Made by a program: the position numbers and the translations under genes | The notes under the pieces: generated by a model | Told to the model about the DNA's origin: nothing | Databases searched by the model: none | What the model saw: only the letters and a program-made list of their open reading frames with translations | In this document: piece by piece, positions 42,276-51,938 of the stretch | How the letters are laid out: each line of letters opens with the position of its first letter | Numbering within the stretch: position 1 is the first letter of the stretch | Assembly: GCF_027533645.1 (NCBI RefSeq) | Contig: NZ_JAQAGY010000018.1 | Span: 62,001-126,000, forward strand | Direction of reading: 5' to 3' | DNA length: 64,000 bases | From: Paenibacillus caseinilyticus | GTDB taxonomy: Bacteria > Bacillota > Bacilli > Paenibacillales > NBRC-103111

Positions 42276-43886
42276 TTGAAAAAAAGATATGCTGCATCTG
42301 TTGTGCCATTGGTCGTGGCAAGTCTGCTGGTTAGCGCATGCAACCAAGATGATTCGAATTCATCTCCATCAAAAGAAGGCGGTACCCAGGCAGCAGATAT
42401 CAATATGACCGGATACCCGATTGTAAAGGATAAAGTCACACTGAAGTTCGTATCCCCCAAAAATCCGTTAGCTCCGAGCTTCGGCGAAATGGCCTTCTTC
42501 AAGACTCTTGAGGCGCAATCCAATGTACATATTGAGTGGAATAATATCGCAAGCGACGGCTACCAAGAGAAGAAGAACCTGCTTCTGGCGACCAACGATC
42601 TTCCGGATGCCTTCTACAACGCGCAGTTCTCTGATTTCGACTTGATTAAATATGGCAGCGAAGGAACCATTATTCCGCTGGAGACTCTGATCGATAAGTA
42701 CATGCCGAATCTGAAGAAGTTGTTCGAGGCCCGTCCCGATCTGAAAGCAGTGGTTACGGCGCCCGACGGGCACATCTATTCTTTGCCTTACGCTGAAGAG
42801 ATGAACCTGATTAATATGCCGAACCAGATGTTCATCAACAAGAAGTGGCTGGATCAATTGAATCTGAAGGTCCCGACGACGCTGGATGAGTACCATGACG
42901 CCTTGAAGGCGTTCAAGGACAATAATGTGAACGGCAAGGGGACGGTCATTCCGCTGTCCTGGTGGTTCCAGGGCTGGTGCGGGAACGAAGGAGATCTGCT
43001 TGGCATGTTCGGAGCGCCGGATGTGACGACGGACGACCACCGGATCGTCAAAGAAGGGAAGGTCCACTATTCGCTGGCTCTCCCCGAATACAAGGAAGCC
43101 ATGGCCTACTACCATACTTGGTACGAAGAAGGATTGATCGATAAGGAAATCGTCAGCATGGATGCGGAGAAGCTGAAGGCGAAGGGCAAAACCGCAGATG
43201 AGACTCTTGGATCCTTTATTTGGTGGGAAGGAGCAGAGATTGTCGGCGAAGATAGAATGAAGGATTATGTCTTGATGCCGCCTCTCAAAAATAAAGAAGG
43301 CAAGATTGTCATCGGCAAAACCAACTATTCCGAATACTCACGCGACTCTTTCGTAATTACGAAGGAGAACAAGCATCCGGACATAACCGCTCGTTGGGTA
43401 GACCAGCTGTATGATCCTAAGACGGCGATTGAGGCGCACTGGGGACCGGTCGGCGAAGTATACAAGGAAGAGAACGGCAAGCTTGTGAACCTGCCGGTTC
43501 CGCAAGGGACAACGGCTGGGGAGTACCGTATTAAAGTGGCGCCAGGCGGACCGGTTGTTATTACGAAGGACGCATTCGGCAAACTGGTGGACATGGAGCC
43601 GCGTGCGAAGCAGCGGTTGGACGAGCTGCAAACGTATTACTTCCCGCACCAAGTAAAGGAAAATTATCCTTTCGTCTTCTTCTCCGCCGAAGACCTGGAA
43701 CAAATCAACCAAATCGAGACGCAGCTCAAAGAGTATACGAAGCAAATGAAAGCAAAGTGGCTCATGGAAGGCGGCGTCGAGAAAGAATGGGACGGCTACC
43801 TGAAGAAACTGGATCAGATTGGACTGCAAAAGCTGCTCCAAATCTACCAAAAGGGCTACGACGATTTCAAGAAGAAAAACAACTAA
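42276..43886 (+). CDS. Sugar-binding lipoprotein of the ABC transporter
   Basis: This 536-residue protein has a lipoprotein signal peptide with lipobox LVSAC (Cys at about 22). It is a large LplA/YtcQ-type binding protein with the recognisable stretches YPIVKDKVTLKFVSP and IPLETLIDKYMPNL and the Trp-rich WWFQGWCGNEGDLL region. It is anchored outside the membrane and binds oligosaccharides. From the neighbouring GH32 enzymes the ligand is probably a fructo-oligosaccharide. The ribosome binding site GGGAGG precedes its start (TTG 42276). Confidence 0.88.
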   Translation: MKKRYAASVVPLVVASLLVSACNQDDSNSSPSKEGGTQAADINMTGYPIVKDKVTLKFVSPKNPLAPSFGEMAFFKTLEAQSNVHIEWNNIASDGYQEKKNLLLATNDLPDAFYNAQFSDFDLIKYGSEGTIIPLETLIDKYMPNLKKLFEARPDLKAVVTAPDGHIYSLPYAEEMNLINMPNQMFINKKWLDQLNLKVPTTLDEYHDALKAFKDNNVNGKGTVIPLSWWFQGWCGNEGDLLGMFGAPDVTTDDHRIVKEGKVHYSLALPEYKEAMAYYHTWYEEGLIDKEIVSMDAEKLKAKGKTADETLGSFIWWEGAEIVGEDRMKDYVLMPPLKNKEGKIVIGKTNYSEYSRDSFVITKENKHPDITARWVDQLYDPKTAIEAHWGPVGEVYKEENGKLVNLPVPQGTTAGEYRIKVAPGGPVVITKDAFGKLVDMEPRAKQRLDELQTYYFPHQVKENYPFVFFSAEDLEQINQIETQLKEYTKQMKAKWLMEGGVEKEWDGYLKKLDQIGLQKLLQIYQKGYDDFKKKNN

Positions 43887-43925
43887 AGCAAGCTTGGCTT
43901 TAACATTAGGAAGGATGAACACGAA

Positions 43926-45476
43926 TTGAACACTCCATACCTGAACGGAAAATTTCAGAATGAAAAATTCCAGAATCAAAAATTCCAGAACGAAAAGTAC
44001 CGGCCGCAATTTCACTTTACACCTTCGGCCCACTGGATGAATGACCCGAACGGCATGGTTTATTTCGAAGGGGAGTACCATTTGTTCTATCAGCATCATC
44101 CGAATGGGACAACGTGGGGGCCGATGCATTGGGGGCATGCAGTCAGTACGGATCTTGTGCATTGGGAGCATATGCCGATCGCGTTGAAGCCGGATCACAA
44201 CGGTTTTATATTCTCGGGCAGCGCTGTAGTGGACTGGAAGGATAGCAGCGGCTTCTTCGGCGGCCGGCCGGGCCTTGTGGCGATATTCACACACGCTGAT
44301 CAGTACCCGGATTCCGACCGCCCCAGACAGCAGCAGAGCCTGGCCTACAGTTCGGATCAAGGCAGAAGCTGGACGATGTACGAGAACAATCCTGTTCTAG
44401 CAAACGAGCTGCATACGGATTTCCGGGATCCCAAAGTATTCTGGCACGAGCAGAAGCAGCATTGGGTCATGGCGCTGGCTGCCGGCGATCATATTCAGTT
44501 CTACACCTCGAATGACTTGAAGAGCTGGACCTTCGCAAGTGAATTTGGCAGAGCGGAAGGGTCACATGAGGGAGTTTGGGAATGCCCCGATCTCATCGAG
44601 CTGCCGATCGAGGGCTCGGAAGGCCAGCGCAAGTGGGTACTGATTGTCAGCATCGGAGATCATCCCGATTATCCGGAGGGCTCCAGAACGCAATATTTCA
44701 TTGGTCAGTTCGACGGAATAGCCTTTACGAATGAGAACGCTTCGGACACGGTGCTGTGGCTGGATCACGGCCGGGACAATTATGCCGGTGTTACCTGGTC
44801 GGATGTCGAGCGGCCGGATCAAGCGAAGCTGTTTATCGGCTGGATGAGCAACTGGAAATATTGCAATCTGACGCCAACGAAGGAATGGAGAAGCGCCATG
44901 ACGCTTCCGAGAGAGCTCAGGCTGCGACGTACGCCGTCCGGCATTCGAGTGGTGCAGCAGCCGGTGTCGGAGCTGCAGGGATTGAGGCAGCAGGAGCAGA
45001 GCCGGCAATGGGGAGGCGTAACCCTTCGTCCCGGGGATAATCTACTGAAGGATTTGAAGGGTGATCGATACGAACTGATTTGCGAAATTGACGCTGGTGG
45101 TGCAGAGGAAGTAGGGTTTCATCTTCGAACCTCGGATACAGAGAAGACGGTAGTCGGATATCGTGCTGCAGAGAGAAAGCTGTTCCTCTGCCGAACCGAT
45201 TCTGGCGAAAGTGAATTTCATCGTGAGTTTGCTTGCAGGCATGACGCCCTGCTTGAGCCCTTCGAAGGCCGAATTCGTCTTCACTTATTCGTCGACCATT
45301 CTTCTATTGAGATCTTCGCCAATGATGGGGAAATAGCCATGACCGACCAAATCTTCCCTGACCCTGCAAGCGTAGGTCTGGAGCTGTATGCCATTGGCGG
45401 TGAAGCGACCATTCATCGATTGGACTTCCATCCGCTTCAATCCATCCATTCGTACGCACCGATATCAAGAGTATAA
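43926..45476 (+). CDS. Cytoplasmic GH32 fructan hydrolase (sucrase/levanase family)
   Basis: This 516-residue GH32 enzyme has no signal peptide. The nucleophile motif is WMNDPNG (D40), followed by the RDP motif (FRDPK, about 166) and the acid/base motif WECPDL (E at about 219). A C-terminal beta-sandwich (HLFVDHSSIEIFANDG) completes the family architecture. It should hydrolyse imported fructo-oligosaccharides or sucrose-like sugars. An unusual N-terminal triplicate KFQNE repeat precedes the catalytic domain. It starts at TTG 43926, after AAGGATGA. It is the last gene of the transport cluster before the giant secreted enzyme. Confidence 0.92.
   Translation: MNTPYLNGKFQNEKFQNQKFQNEKYRPQFHFTPSAHWMNDPNGMVYFEGEYHLFYQHHPNGTTWGPMHWGHAVSTDLVHWEHMPIALKPDHNGFIFSGSAVVDWKDSSGFFGGRPGLVAIFTHADQYPDSDRPRQQQSLAYSSDQGRSWTMYENNPVLANELHTDFRDPKVFWHEQKQHWVMALAAGDHIQFYTSNDLKSWTFASEFGRAEGSHEGVWECPDLIELPIEGSEGQRKWVLIVSIGDHPDYPEGSRTQYFIGQFDGIAFTNENASDTVLWLDHGRDNYAGVTWSDVERPDQAKLFIGWMSNWKYCNLTPTKEWRSAMTLPRELRLRRTPSGIRVVQQPVSELQGLRQQEQSRQWGGVTLRPGDNLLKDLKGDRYELICEIDAGGAEEVGFHLRTSDTEKTVVGYRAAERKLFLCRTDSGESEFHREFACRHDALLEPFEGRIRLHLFVDHSSIEIFANDGEIAMTDQIFPDPASVGLELYAIGGEATIHRLDFHPLQSIHSYAPISRV
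43950..43994 (+). repeat. Three tandem 15-bp units encoding KFQNE/KFQNQ/KFQNE
   Basis: AAATTTCAGAATGAA-type units are repeated three times with a few base changes. They add a short charged repeat before the GH32 domain and are probably a recent expansion. Confidence 0.85.
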
Positions 45477-45587
45477 GGCGGCAGCCGTTTTGTTCTCTCC
45501 AAACTATACAGCGACAAGGTATAGGATGGGGAGAATGAAATTATTCAATATGTAAGCGCAATATTTGGATCTAGGGAGGACAGACTC

Positions 45588-48500
45588 TTGAACAAAAAGA
45601 ACATTCGTTTCAGCCTGATCCATACGATCATCCTATCGTTACTGCTATCGGCAGGATGCCCGGGATTCCCCCTGGACAGAGCCTATGCTGATGATTCCCC
45701 CTCTGCAAATGCAAATGATACGGTAACGTCCGTTGCATCCTTGGTATATGCGAATCCCACTGAGCCGGATTTCACACCTGCGAATGCTAATCATACGGTA
45801 TCAACGTCTGTTGCATCCACGGTATATGCGAACACCCTTGCGAACCCCGGCTTTGAAACCGGAGATATGACGGGTTGGACGGTGATCGAAGGAAGTGCAT
45901 TCGGACCTGACAGCGTATCGGAAGAAACCATGTACTGGGCTGAAGGGATTCCCTATGGGCAGGAAGGCAACTACCATCTGAATGGATGGAAATATGAAGA
46001 ATCGGCCACAGGAAGGGTACGTTCTTCCACGTTCACCTTGGGTGGTTCCGGATGGATTACATTCATGCTCGGCGGCGGCAGACACACGGATCGGGATTAT
46101 ATTGAAATCAGCAATGCGGATACGGGTGAAGTGTTGGCACGCTACGGGAATACGGAGTGGAGCGCGGAGAATTTTCCGAACGTAGAGCTCGGGCTGCACT
46201 TAGCAAACCTGGTCAAATATAAGGCGGATTTGAGCCCCTATATCGGACAACATCTGTATATCGATATCGTAGATCACGGTACTTCGGATTGGGGAGTTCT
46301 GTTCGTGGATGCCATGAATACATACCATGAGACCAAACCAAGTGAAGGCGTGCGAGCCGATAATTTGTACGATCCCGGCGTGAAGGAAATTCAAAATCCC
46401 GGCTTTGAAACAGGAGATCTCAGCGGCTGGACCGTTGTGGAAGGAGAAGCTTTCGGTCCGGGCAGCGTATCGAATGAAACGACCTATTGGGATGAGAAGA
46501 TCCCTTATAACCAAGAAGGCGGTTACCATCTGAACGGCTGGACCTATCCGGAGGAGAAGACGGGAAAGCTGCGTTCGACCGCGTTCAAGCTGGGCGGAAC
46601 CGGCTGGATAACATTCCGACTGGGGGGAGGTAAACATACGGATTTGGCACATATCGATGTCTATGATGCCAAGACCGGCGAGCTGGTGGCGCGATACGGA
46701 AACACGGAATTCACGGATATGAACTTCCCGCATGTCGACCAGGGTCTTCGGCTGGCGAATATGGTGCAGTATAGAGCGGATTTGCGGGCGTATGTAGGTG
46801 AGAATTTATATGTTGAGATTGTAGACGATGCCACAAATGATTGGGGAGTCGTATTCGCCGACGACTTCAAGACTTATCTCACGGATACGCCGACCGGTGG
46901 CGTGCTTGCGAAGAATCTGTATAATCCAGTCCGGTACGAGCTGCGCAATCCCGGCTTTGAATCGGGCACCCTGCTGGGCTGGACGGTGGTCGCCGGCAGC
47001 GCATTCGGACCGGGCAGCGTGTCCGGTGATTCGACCTGGTGGGACGAGAACATCCCCTATGGCCAGGAAGGCAGCTATCATCTTGACGGCTGGAGGTATG
47101 ACGAGAAGAACACCGGGATCCTGCGTTCGTCTACGTTCACCTTGGGCGGAAGCGGCTGGATTACCTTTAAGCTGGGCGGCGGCAAACACACCGATCTGGT
47201 GCATGTGAACCTATACAATGCGGATACGGATGAGCTCATCGCCCGTTATGGAAATACGGAGTTCAAGGATATGAATTTTCCGAATATCGATCAAGGGATG
47301 CGGCTTGCGAACATGGTTCAGTACAAGGCGGACCTGTCCAAGCACCTGGGTGAGAACCTCTATCTTGAGCTGGTCGACAATGCCGAATCGGATTGGGGGA
47401 TGATGTTTGCGGATGCTTTCTTTACCTACCATGAATCGGTACCGACGGATGGCGTTCTTGCAGCCAATTTATACTCGACAACGCCTGAGACCATTGAAAA
47501 CCCAGGTTTCGAAACTGGAGACTTGAGCGGTTGGACCGCGGAGGGCAACGCGTTTACAGGCTCGCTGACCGATCAGTCCAGTTATGGTGACCCTGCAGCG
47601 CCCTATGGTCAGGAGGGTACCTATCATGTGTCCGGCTACGGTAAAGCGGACCAAGCTACGGGAACGTTAACATCCCGTCCCTTCAGGCTCGGCGGAACGG
47701 GATTCGTCTCTTTTCTTGTGGGAGGCGGAGCTAACCCGAACCACCTTTACGTGGCCCTGGTCCGGACTTCCGATCAAGCCGTGTTGATGAAAGCGACCGG
47801 GACCCAGTCGGAGCAGTATACCCGCACCCGTTGGGATGCAGCGCCTTATCTCGGCCAGGAGGTCTATATTCAAGTTGTAGACGGGGATCCGGCCGGACAT
47901 ATCAATGTCGATGATTTTCAGGTCAAAGGATCCGGTCTGATCGGCAGCTGGCATTTGGACGAAGGTCAGGGAGCGGCGGCCAAGGACGATGTCCGCAATA
48001 AGAATGATGCGGTTCACTATGTATTCAACAATGCCAAATACAAACCGAACAGCGAACCTTTATGGAGACAAGGCGCGGCCGGCAAAGGGCTGCTCTTCGA
48101 TGGATATTCCACTTGGATAGCCAGACCTGCGAATGAAATCGCCAAGCCTACGGATGAAATCACCATCGAATCCTGGATTGCTCCTAGGTCTTATGAGTGG
48201 GGAGATGGGGGGAAGCTGTCGGCGATCGTCAATCAATATGACAGTGATACCCGCACCGGCTACATTCTTGGCATGGGCCGTCATGGCAAGTGGTCGTTCC
48301 AGGCAGGGATTAACGGAAAATGGACGGAGGTATGGGCCGATGAAGACAAGCCGCTCCCCAAATTCGAGTGGTCTCATATCGCTGCTACCTACAGTAAAAC
48401 CGACGGGAAATTGAAACTGTATTTGAATGGCGAATTGGCGGGTACCGCTGCGGCGGAGAAGAAGCTCCCCATCTCTCCGGCAAACCAAGATTTCATGATT

Positions 48501-51500
48501 GGTAAGAATAACTCCGGCGTTGTGATTAACGGGGCCTTCACCGCCAATATGTTTAACGGCATGATCGATGAAGTGAAAGTGTTCAATCGGTCTCTGACGC
48601 AAGAGGAAATTCAAAACGACTATCATACCGTCACGTCGAATTTTGAGGGAGGCATTGCTCCTGCGCCTTCCATGGACTTCGACCGGAGCGTTTACGATGG
48701 AGACCGCTACCGGCCCCAGTATCATTTGATCGCGCCCGGCCACTGGATGAATGAGCCGCATGCTCCGCTCTACTTTGACGGCAAATACCACATCTTCTAC
48801 CAGTTTAATCCGCAGGGTCCTTACTGGCACCAGATTCATTGGGGGCATGCGGTGAGCGAGGATATGGTGCACTGGAAGGATATGCCCGTTGCTCTTGCCC
48901 CGGAGGCAGGTTCGGAAACCCCGGACGGGGTGTGGTCCGGCAGCGCGGTTGTCGACGACCATGGCAATCCTGCGTTGTTCTTTACGGCAGGGGATGACAA
49001 GGCTTCGCCCAACCAGGCGACGGGACTTGCCAGGAGCACCTTCACGAATGACGGTGATGTCAACCTGAAGAATTGGGTTTACCACGGAACACCGGTTACC
49101 ACTCAAGCGCCTAACCTGCCGGCAGACGAAGGCGAAGTGTGGTTCGGCAATTTCCGGGACCCATACGTATGGAAGGACGGGAACACGTGGTACCAACTGG
49201 TAGGGTCCGGAATCAAGAATGTAGGCGGAACGGCTTTGCTGTATACCTCGGAGGATATGGTTCACTGGACTTACAAAGGTCCGTTCTTCGCCGGCAATGA
49301 TGAGAAGTACCATAAAACCGGGCAGGTGTGGGAGCTTCCCGTATTGCTTCCGCTGGGCAAGGACAGCAGTGGAACCATGAAATATGCCTTTTTTATTAAT
49401 CCGTGGTTCGACCACTATGATGCAGATAATGTGAAGTATGTTTTCCACTGGATTGGCACCTGGGATAAAGTCAACAACAAATTCGTTCCCGATCACGAGG
49501 AACCCCGCATGTTCGATTTTGGCGAACATTTTACCGGGCCGAGCGGTATGGTGGATGGTCAAGGACGTTCGATCTTGTTCAGCATCACGCAAGACCGGCG
49601 TACAGAACAGCAGCATTCGGATTCAGGCTGGGCGCATAATGGCGGGCTGCCGCTTGAGTTATCCCTGCGCAGTGACGGCACGCTGGGTGTAGAGCCAATT
49701 ACCGAGCTTCAATCTCTCCGCGGCCGGAAGCTGGTAGACCTGTCACAGGCTTCCATGGGGGCCGCCAATGCCAAGCTGGCTCAAGTGCAGGGCGACATGC
49801 TGGAGGTTGTCCTGGAGGCCCGAATCGGTGCAGCGAACAAGGTTGGTATCTCGCTGCGGAAGACCGCGGACGGCAAGGAGGAGACCCCATTGGTCTACGA
49901 TGCAGAACAACAGACGCTGAGCCTCGATAGATGGAAATCTTCTCTCGATCCGGACGTACAGAAGGGGATCCAAAGCGGCAGGATGGAGCTCGATGGGGAT
50001 ATGCTGAAGCTGCATATCTATCTCGATCGTTCGATGCTGGAGGCCTATGCCAACGGGAAGAATAGCATCACCTCCCGCATCTATCCGACACGCGCAGATG
50101 CGCTCGGCCTTCGACTGTGGAGCGAAGGGGGACAAGCTTCCATTGAGAGATTGCAGGTATGGGAGATGAACTCCGCTTATGGAGATACGGTGCCAGCCAG
50201 CTGGCCGGCTCCTGGGGTTCAGAAGACGCCTGTCGGCGAACTGCCCAATGCCGATTTCGAGAAGGGCGATTTGTCCGGATGGACGGTGGAAGGCAGCGCA
50301 TTTTCCAATGGGAATGTCGTCCAGGTGAATGATTGGGGCTGGGGTGGACCCTTTAATCAGGCCTCAGTGGCAAAGGATCCCGAGCGCTATCATTTGTGGG
50401 GATTTACGCCGGAGATCGGAGATGCTGCGATAGGTTCCCTGACAACTCAAACCTTCACGTTAGGCGGGGATGGCAGGGTCAGCTTCCTGGTTGGCGGCGG
50501 CAAGGATATTGATCAACTCTATGTTGCCCTTGTTCGTGCTTCGGACGGCGAAATTCTAATGAAAGAGACTGGAGACAACAATGAAGCCTACCGCCGTGTA
50601 ACGTGGGATGCTTCGGCGTACAAGGGAGAGCCGCTTTTTATTCGGGTTGTCGACCAGGGGACAGGCGGCTGGGGGCATATCAATTTTGACAATCTGAATG
50701 TTCCGGTGGCGTTGAAGGGGAACAGCCGATCTGGCACTTCTGGGGGGATAGCCATGGATCCGAAACCGGACGTGGTGAGCCTCCCACAGGCCGATCGTGA
50801 TGGCAAAGTCTCTGTTTCGATTGATAATGGGGCCAAGCAGGCTGATCTTCCCGGGGATGCAGCCGCCATTACCAACAAGAATATCATCGAGATTTCCAAT
50901 GACCATGTGACGGTTACCATTCCAGGCAGCGTACTGGTGAAACTGCAGAGTTTCCTGCCGGCAGACGAACTGAAGGATGCGACGATTTCCCTTAGGATGG
51001 AGCCCGTACCCTCGGCGGATCAAACCATGCTGCTGAACAAAGCGGGAGAGAAGTCGAAGGCGAAGCTGACCGCTGCCGGGGAGATGCTGGAATTCTCGCT
51101 TGCCATTGTAGGCAAAGACGAAGTGGAAAAGACATTATCCCAGTTTGACGAAAGGATTACAATTTCATTTAAAGTCTTACATGATGTCAAGACAGAGCTC
51201 CTGGGCGTCTACTGCATCGAAGATGACGGTTCTATGGAGTATGCGGGGGGCCGGATGGAGGAGGATGGCAAGTGGGCTGCGCGAGTCAGCCACTTCAGCA
51301 AATATGCCGTTGTCAGCTTCGATAAGAGCTTCTCCGATGTGAGCGATTCGTTCTGGGCGGCGGGAGTCATTAAGGAAATGGCTGCCAAACACATCCTAGA
51401 AGGGATCAATGAGACGCAGTTCACACCGAACCAATCGGTGACTCGCGCCGAATTCACCGCGTTGATCGTGCGGGCACTTGGCCTTAGGGCGCAAGGAGCC

Positions 51501-51866
51501 GTGACGTTCACAGACGTGGCGCCAACAAGCTGGTACGCCGGTGCAGTGGCGGCTGCCGGTGAAGCAGGATTGGTGACCGGGCTCTCGGATACCAGGTTCG
51601 CGCCGGATGCGGCCCTTACCCGTGAGGAAATGGCCATCATGCTTGTACGTGCCTATGAGAAGCACGCTAAAGGCGCCAAGGCGGACGAGGTCCAAGCCAA
51701 AGGCTTTGCTGACGAAGGAAGCGTCAGCGCCTGGGCGCTGGATGCAGTAAGAAAAGCGCAGGCACTGGAGCTTATTAACGGACGCGGCAGCGGTCTATTC
51801 GTGCCCAAAGATCAGGTGACCCGCGCGGAGAGCGCGCAGGTGATTGCCCAATTGGTAGTGTGGTAA
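45588..51866 (+). CDS. Giant SLH-anchored GH32-family protein (2092 aa)
   Basis: Domain order: signal peptide (1-34, cleavage near AYA-DD); four beta-sandwich carbohydrate-binding-like repeats starting near residues 85, 270, 453 and 637 (each opening NPGFE[TS]G...GWT); a LamG/concanavalin-like domain (about 783-1015); a GH32 catalytic module (about 1030-1530); a fifth binding repeat (1553); a linker with a ZU5-like part; and three SLH domains from about 1914 to the end. The catalytic motifs are altered: WMNEPHAP replaces WMNDPNG (Glu for the nucleophile Asp), RDP is kept, and WELPVL replaces WECPD. The enzyme is displayed on the cell wall. It starts at TTG 45588 after GGGAGG. A cyclising or transferring fructanase is possible. 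Confidence 0.88.
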   Translation: MNKKNIRFSLIHTIILSLLLSAGCPGFPLDRAYADDSPSANANDTVTSVASLVYANPTEPDFTPANANHTVSTSVASTVYANTLANPGFETGDMTGWTVIEGSAFGPDSVSEETMYWAEGIPYGQEGNYHLNGWKYEESATGRVRSSTFTLGGSGWITFMLGGGRHTDRDYIEISNADTGEVLARYGNTEWSAENFPNVELGLHLANLVKYKADLSPYIGQHLYIDIVDHGTSDWGVLFVDAMNTYHETKPSEGVRADNLYDPGVKEIQNPGFETGDLSGWTVVEGEAFGPGSVSNETTYWDEKIPYNQEGGYHLNGWTYPEEKTGKLRSTAFKLGGTGWITFRLGGGKHTDLAHIDVYDAKTGELVARYGNTEFTDMNFPHVDQGLRLANMVQYRADLRAYVGENLYVEIVDDATNDWGVVFADDFKTYLTDTPTGGVLAKNLYNPVRYELRNPGFESGTLLGWTVVAGSAFGPGSVSGDSTWWDENIPYGQEGSYHLDGWRYDEKNTGILRSSTFTLGGSGWITFKLGGGKHTDLVHVNLYNADTDELIARYGNTEFKDMNFPNIDQGMRLANMVQYKADLSKHLGENLYLELVDNAESDWGMMFADAFFTYHESVPTDGVLAANLYSTTPETIENPGFETGDLSGWTAEGNAFTGSLTDQSSYGDPAAPYGQEGTYHVSGYGKADQATGTLTSRPFRLGGTGFVSFLVGGGANPNHLYVALVRTSDQAVLMKATGTQSEQYTRTRWDAAPYLGQEVYIQVVDGDPAGHINVDDFQVKGSGLIGSWHLDEGQGAAAKDDVRNKNDAVHYVFNNAKYKPNSEPLWRQGAAGKGLLFDGYSTWIARPANEIAKPTDEITIESWIAPRSYEWGDGGKLSAIVNQYDSDTRTGYILGMGRHGKWSFQAGINGKWTEVWADEDKPLPKFEWSHIAATYSKTDGKLKLYLNGELAGTAAAEKKLPISPANQDFMIGKNNSGVVINGAFTANMFNGMIDEVKVFNRSLTQEEIQNDYHTVTSNFEGGIAPAPSMDFDRSVYDGDRYRPQYHLIAPGHWMNEPHAPLYFDGKYHIFYQFNPQGPYWHQIHWGHAVSEDMVHWKDMPVALAPEAGSETPDGVWSGSAVVDDHGNPALFFTAGDDKASPNQATGLARSTFTNDGDVNLKNWVYHGTPVTTQAPNLPADEGEVWFGNFRDPYVWKDGNTWYQLVGSGIKNVGGTALLYTSEDMVHWTYKGPFFAGNDEKYHKTGQVWELPVLLPLGKDSSGTMKYAFFINPWFDHYDADNVKYVFHWIGTWDKVNNKFVPDHEEPRMFDFGEHFTGPSGMVDGQGRSILFSITQDRRTEQQHSDSGWAHNGGLPLELSLRSDGTLGVEPITELQSLRGRKLVDLSQASMGAANAKLAQVQGDMLEVVLEARIGAANKVGISLRKTADGKEETPLVYDAEQQTLSLDRWKSSLDPDVQKGIQSGRMELDGDMLKLHIYLDRSMLEAYANGKNSITSRIYPTRADALGLRLWSEGGQASIERLQVWEMNSAYGDTVPASWPAPGVQKTPVGELPNADFEKGDLSGWTVEGSAFSNGNVVQVNDWGWGGPFNQASVAKDPERYHLWGFTPEIGDAAIGSLTTQTFTLGGDGRVSFLVGGGKDIDQLYVALVRASDGEILMKETGDNNEAYRRVTWDASAYKGEPLFIRVVDQGTGGWGHINFDNLNVPVALKGNSRSGTSGGIAMDPKPDVVSLPQADRDGKVSVSIDNGAKQADLPGDAAAITNKNIIEISNDHVTVTIPGSVLVKLQSFLPADELKDATISLRMEPVPSADQTMLLNKAGEKSKAKLTAAGEMLEFSLAIVGKDEVEKTLSQFDERITISFKVLHDVKTELLGVYCIEDDGSMEYAGGRMEEDGKWAARVSHFSKYAVVSFDKSFSDVSDSFWAAGVIKEMAAKHILEGINETQFTPNQSVTRAEFTALIVRALGLRAQGAVTFTDVAPTSWYAGAVAAAGEAGLVTGLSDTRFAPDAALTREEMAIMLVRAYEKHAKGAKADEVQAKGFADEGSVSAWALDAVRKAQALELINGRGSGLFVPKDQVTRAESAQVIAQLVVW
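45844..47930 (+). repeat. Four tandem carbohydrate-binding-like repeats within the giant GH32 gene
   Basis: Units of about 550 bp begin near 45844, 46398 and 46947, and a shorter fourth begins near 47500. Each encodes N-P-G-F-E-x-G-x-x-x-G-W-T and then a STFTLGGSGWITF-like strand. They are clearly alike in DNA as well as in protein. Fifth and later relatives occur at 50248 and in the second giant gene (55716, 56499). Confidence 0.85.
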
Positions 51867-51871
51867 TGGCG

Positions 51872-51903
51872 GGAAGGCAAGCTCTACGGGCTGCTTGCCT
51901 TCC
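51872..51903 (+). terminator. Stem-loop without T run after the giant GH32 gene
   Basis: GGAAGGCAAGC pairs with GCTTGCCTTCC. The missing U tract suggests attenuation or RNA stabilisation rather than full termination, so downstream genes may be co-transcribed. Confidence 0.45.
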
Positions 51904-51938
51904 AAGAAAGTAATGATTCGAGGCGGGGAGGAATCCTC

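Noticed and set aside
48060-49616. 518-codon minus-strand open frame inside the giant GH32 gene
   Set aside because: Antisense to the GH32 module; no supporting signal.
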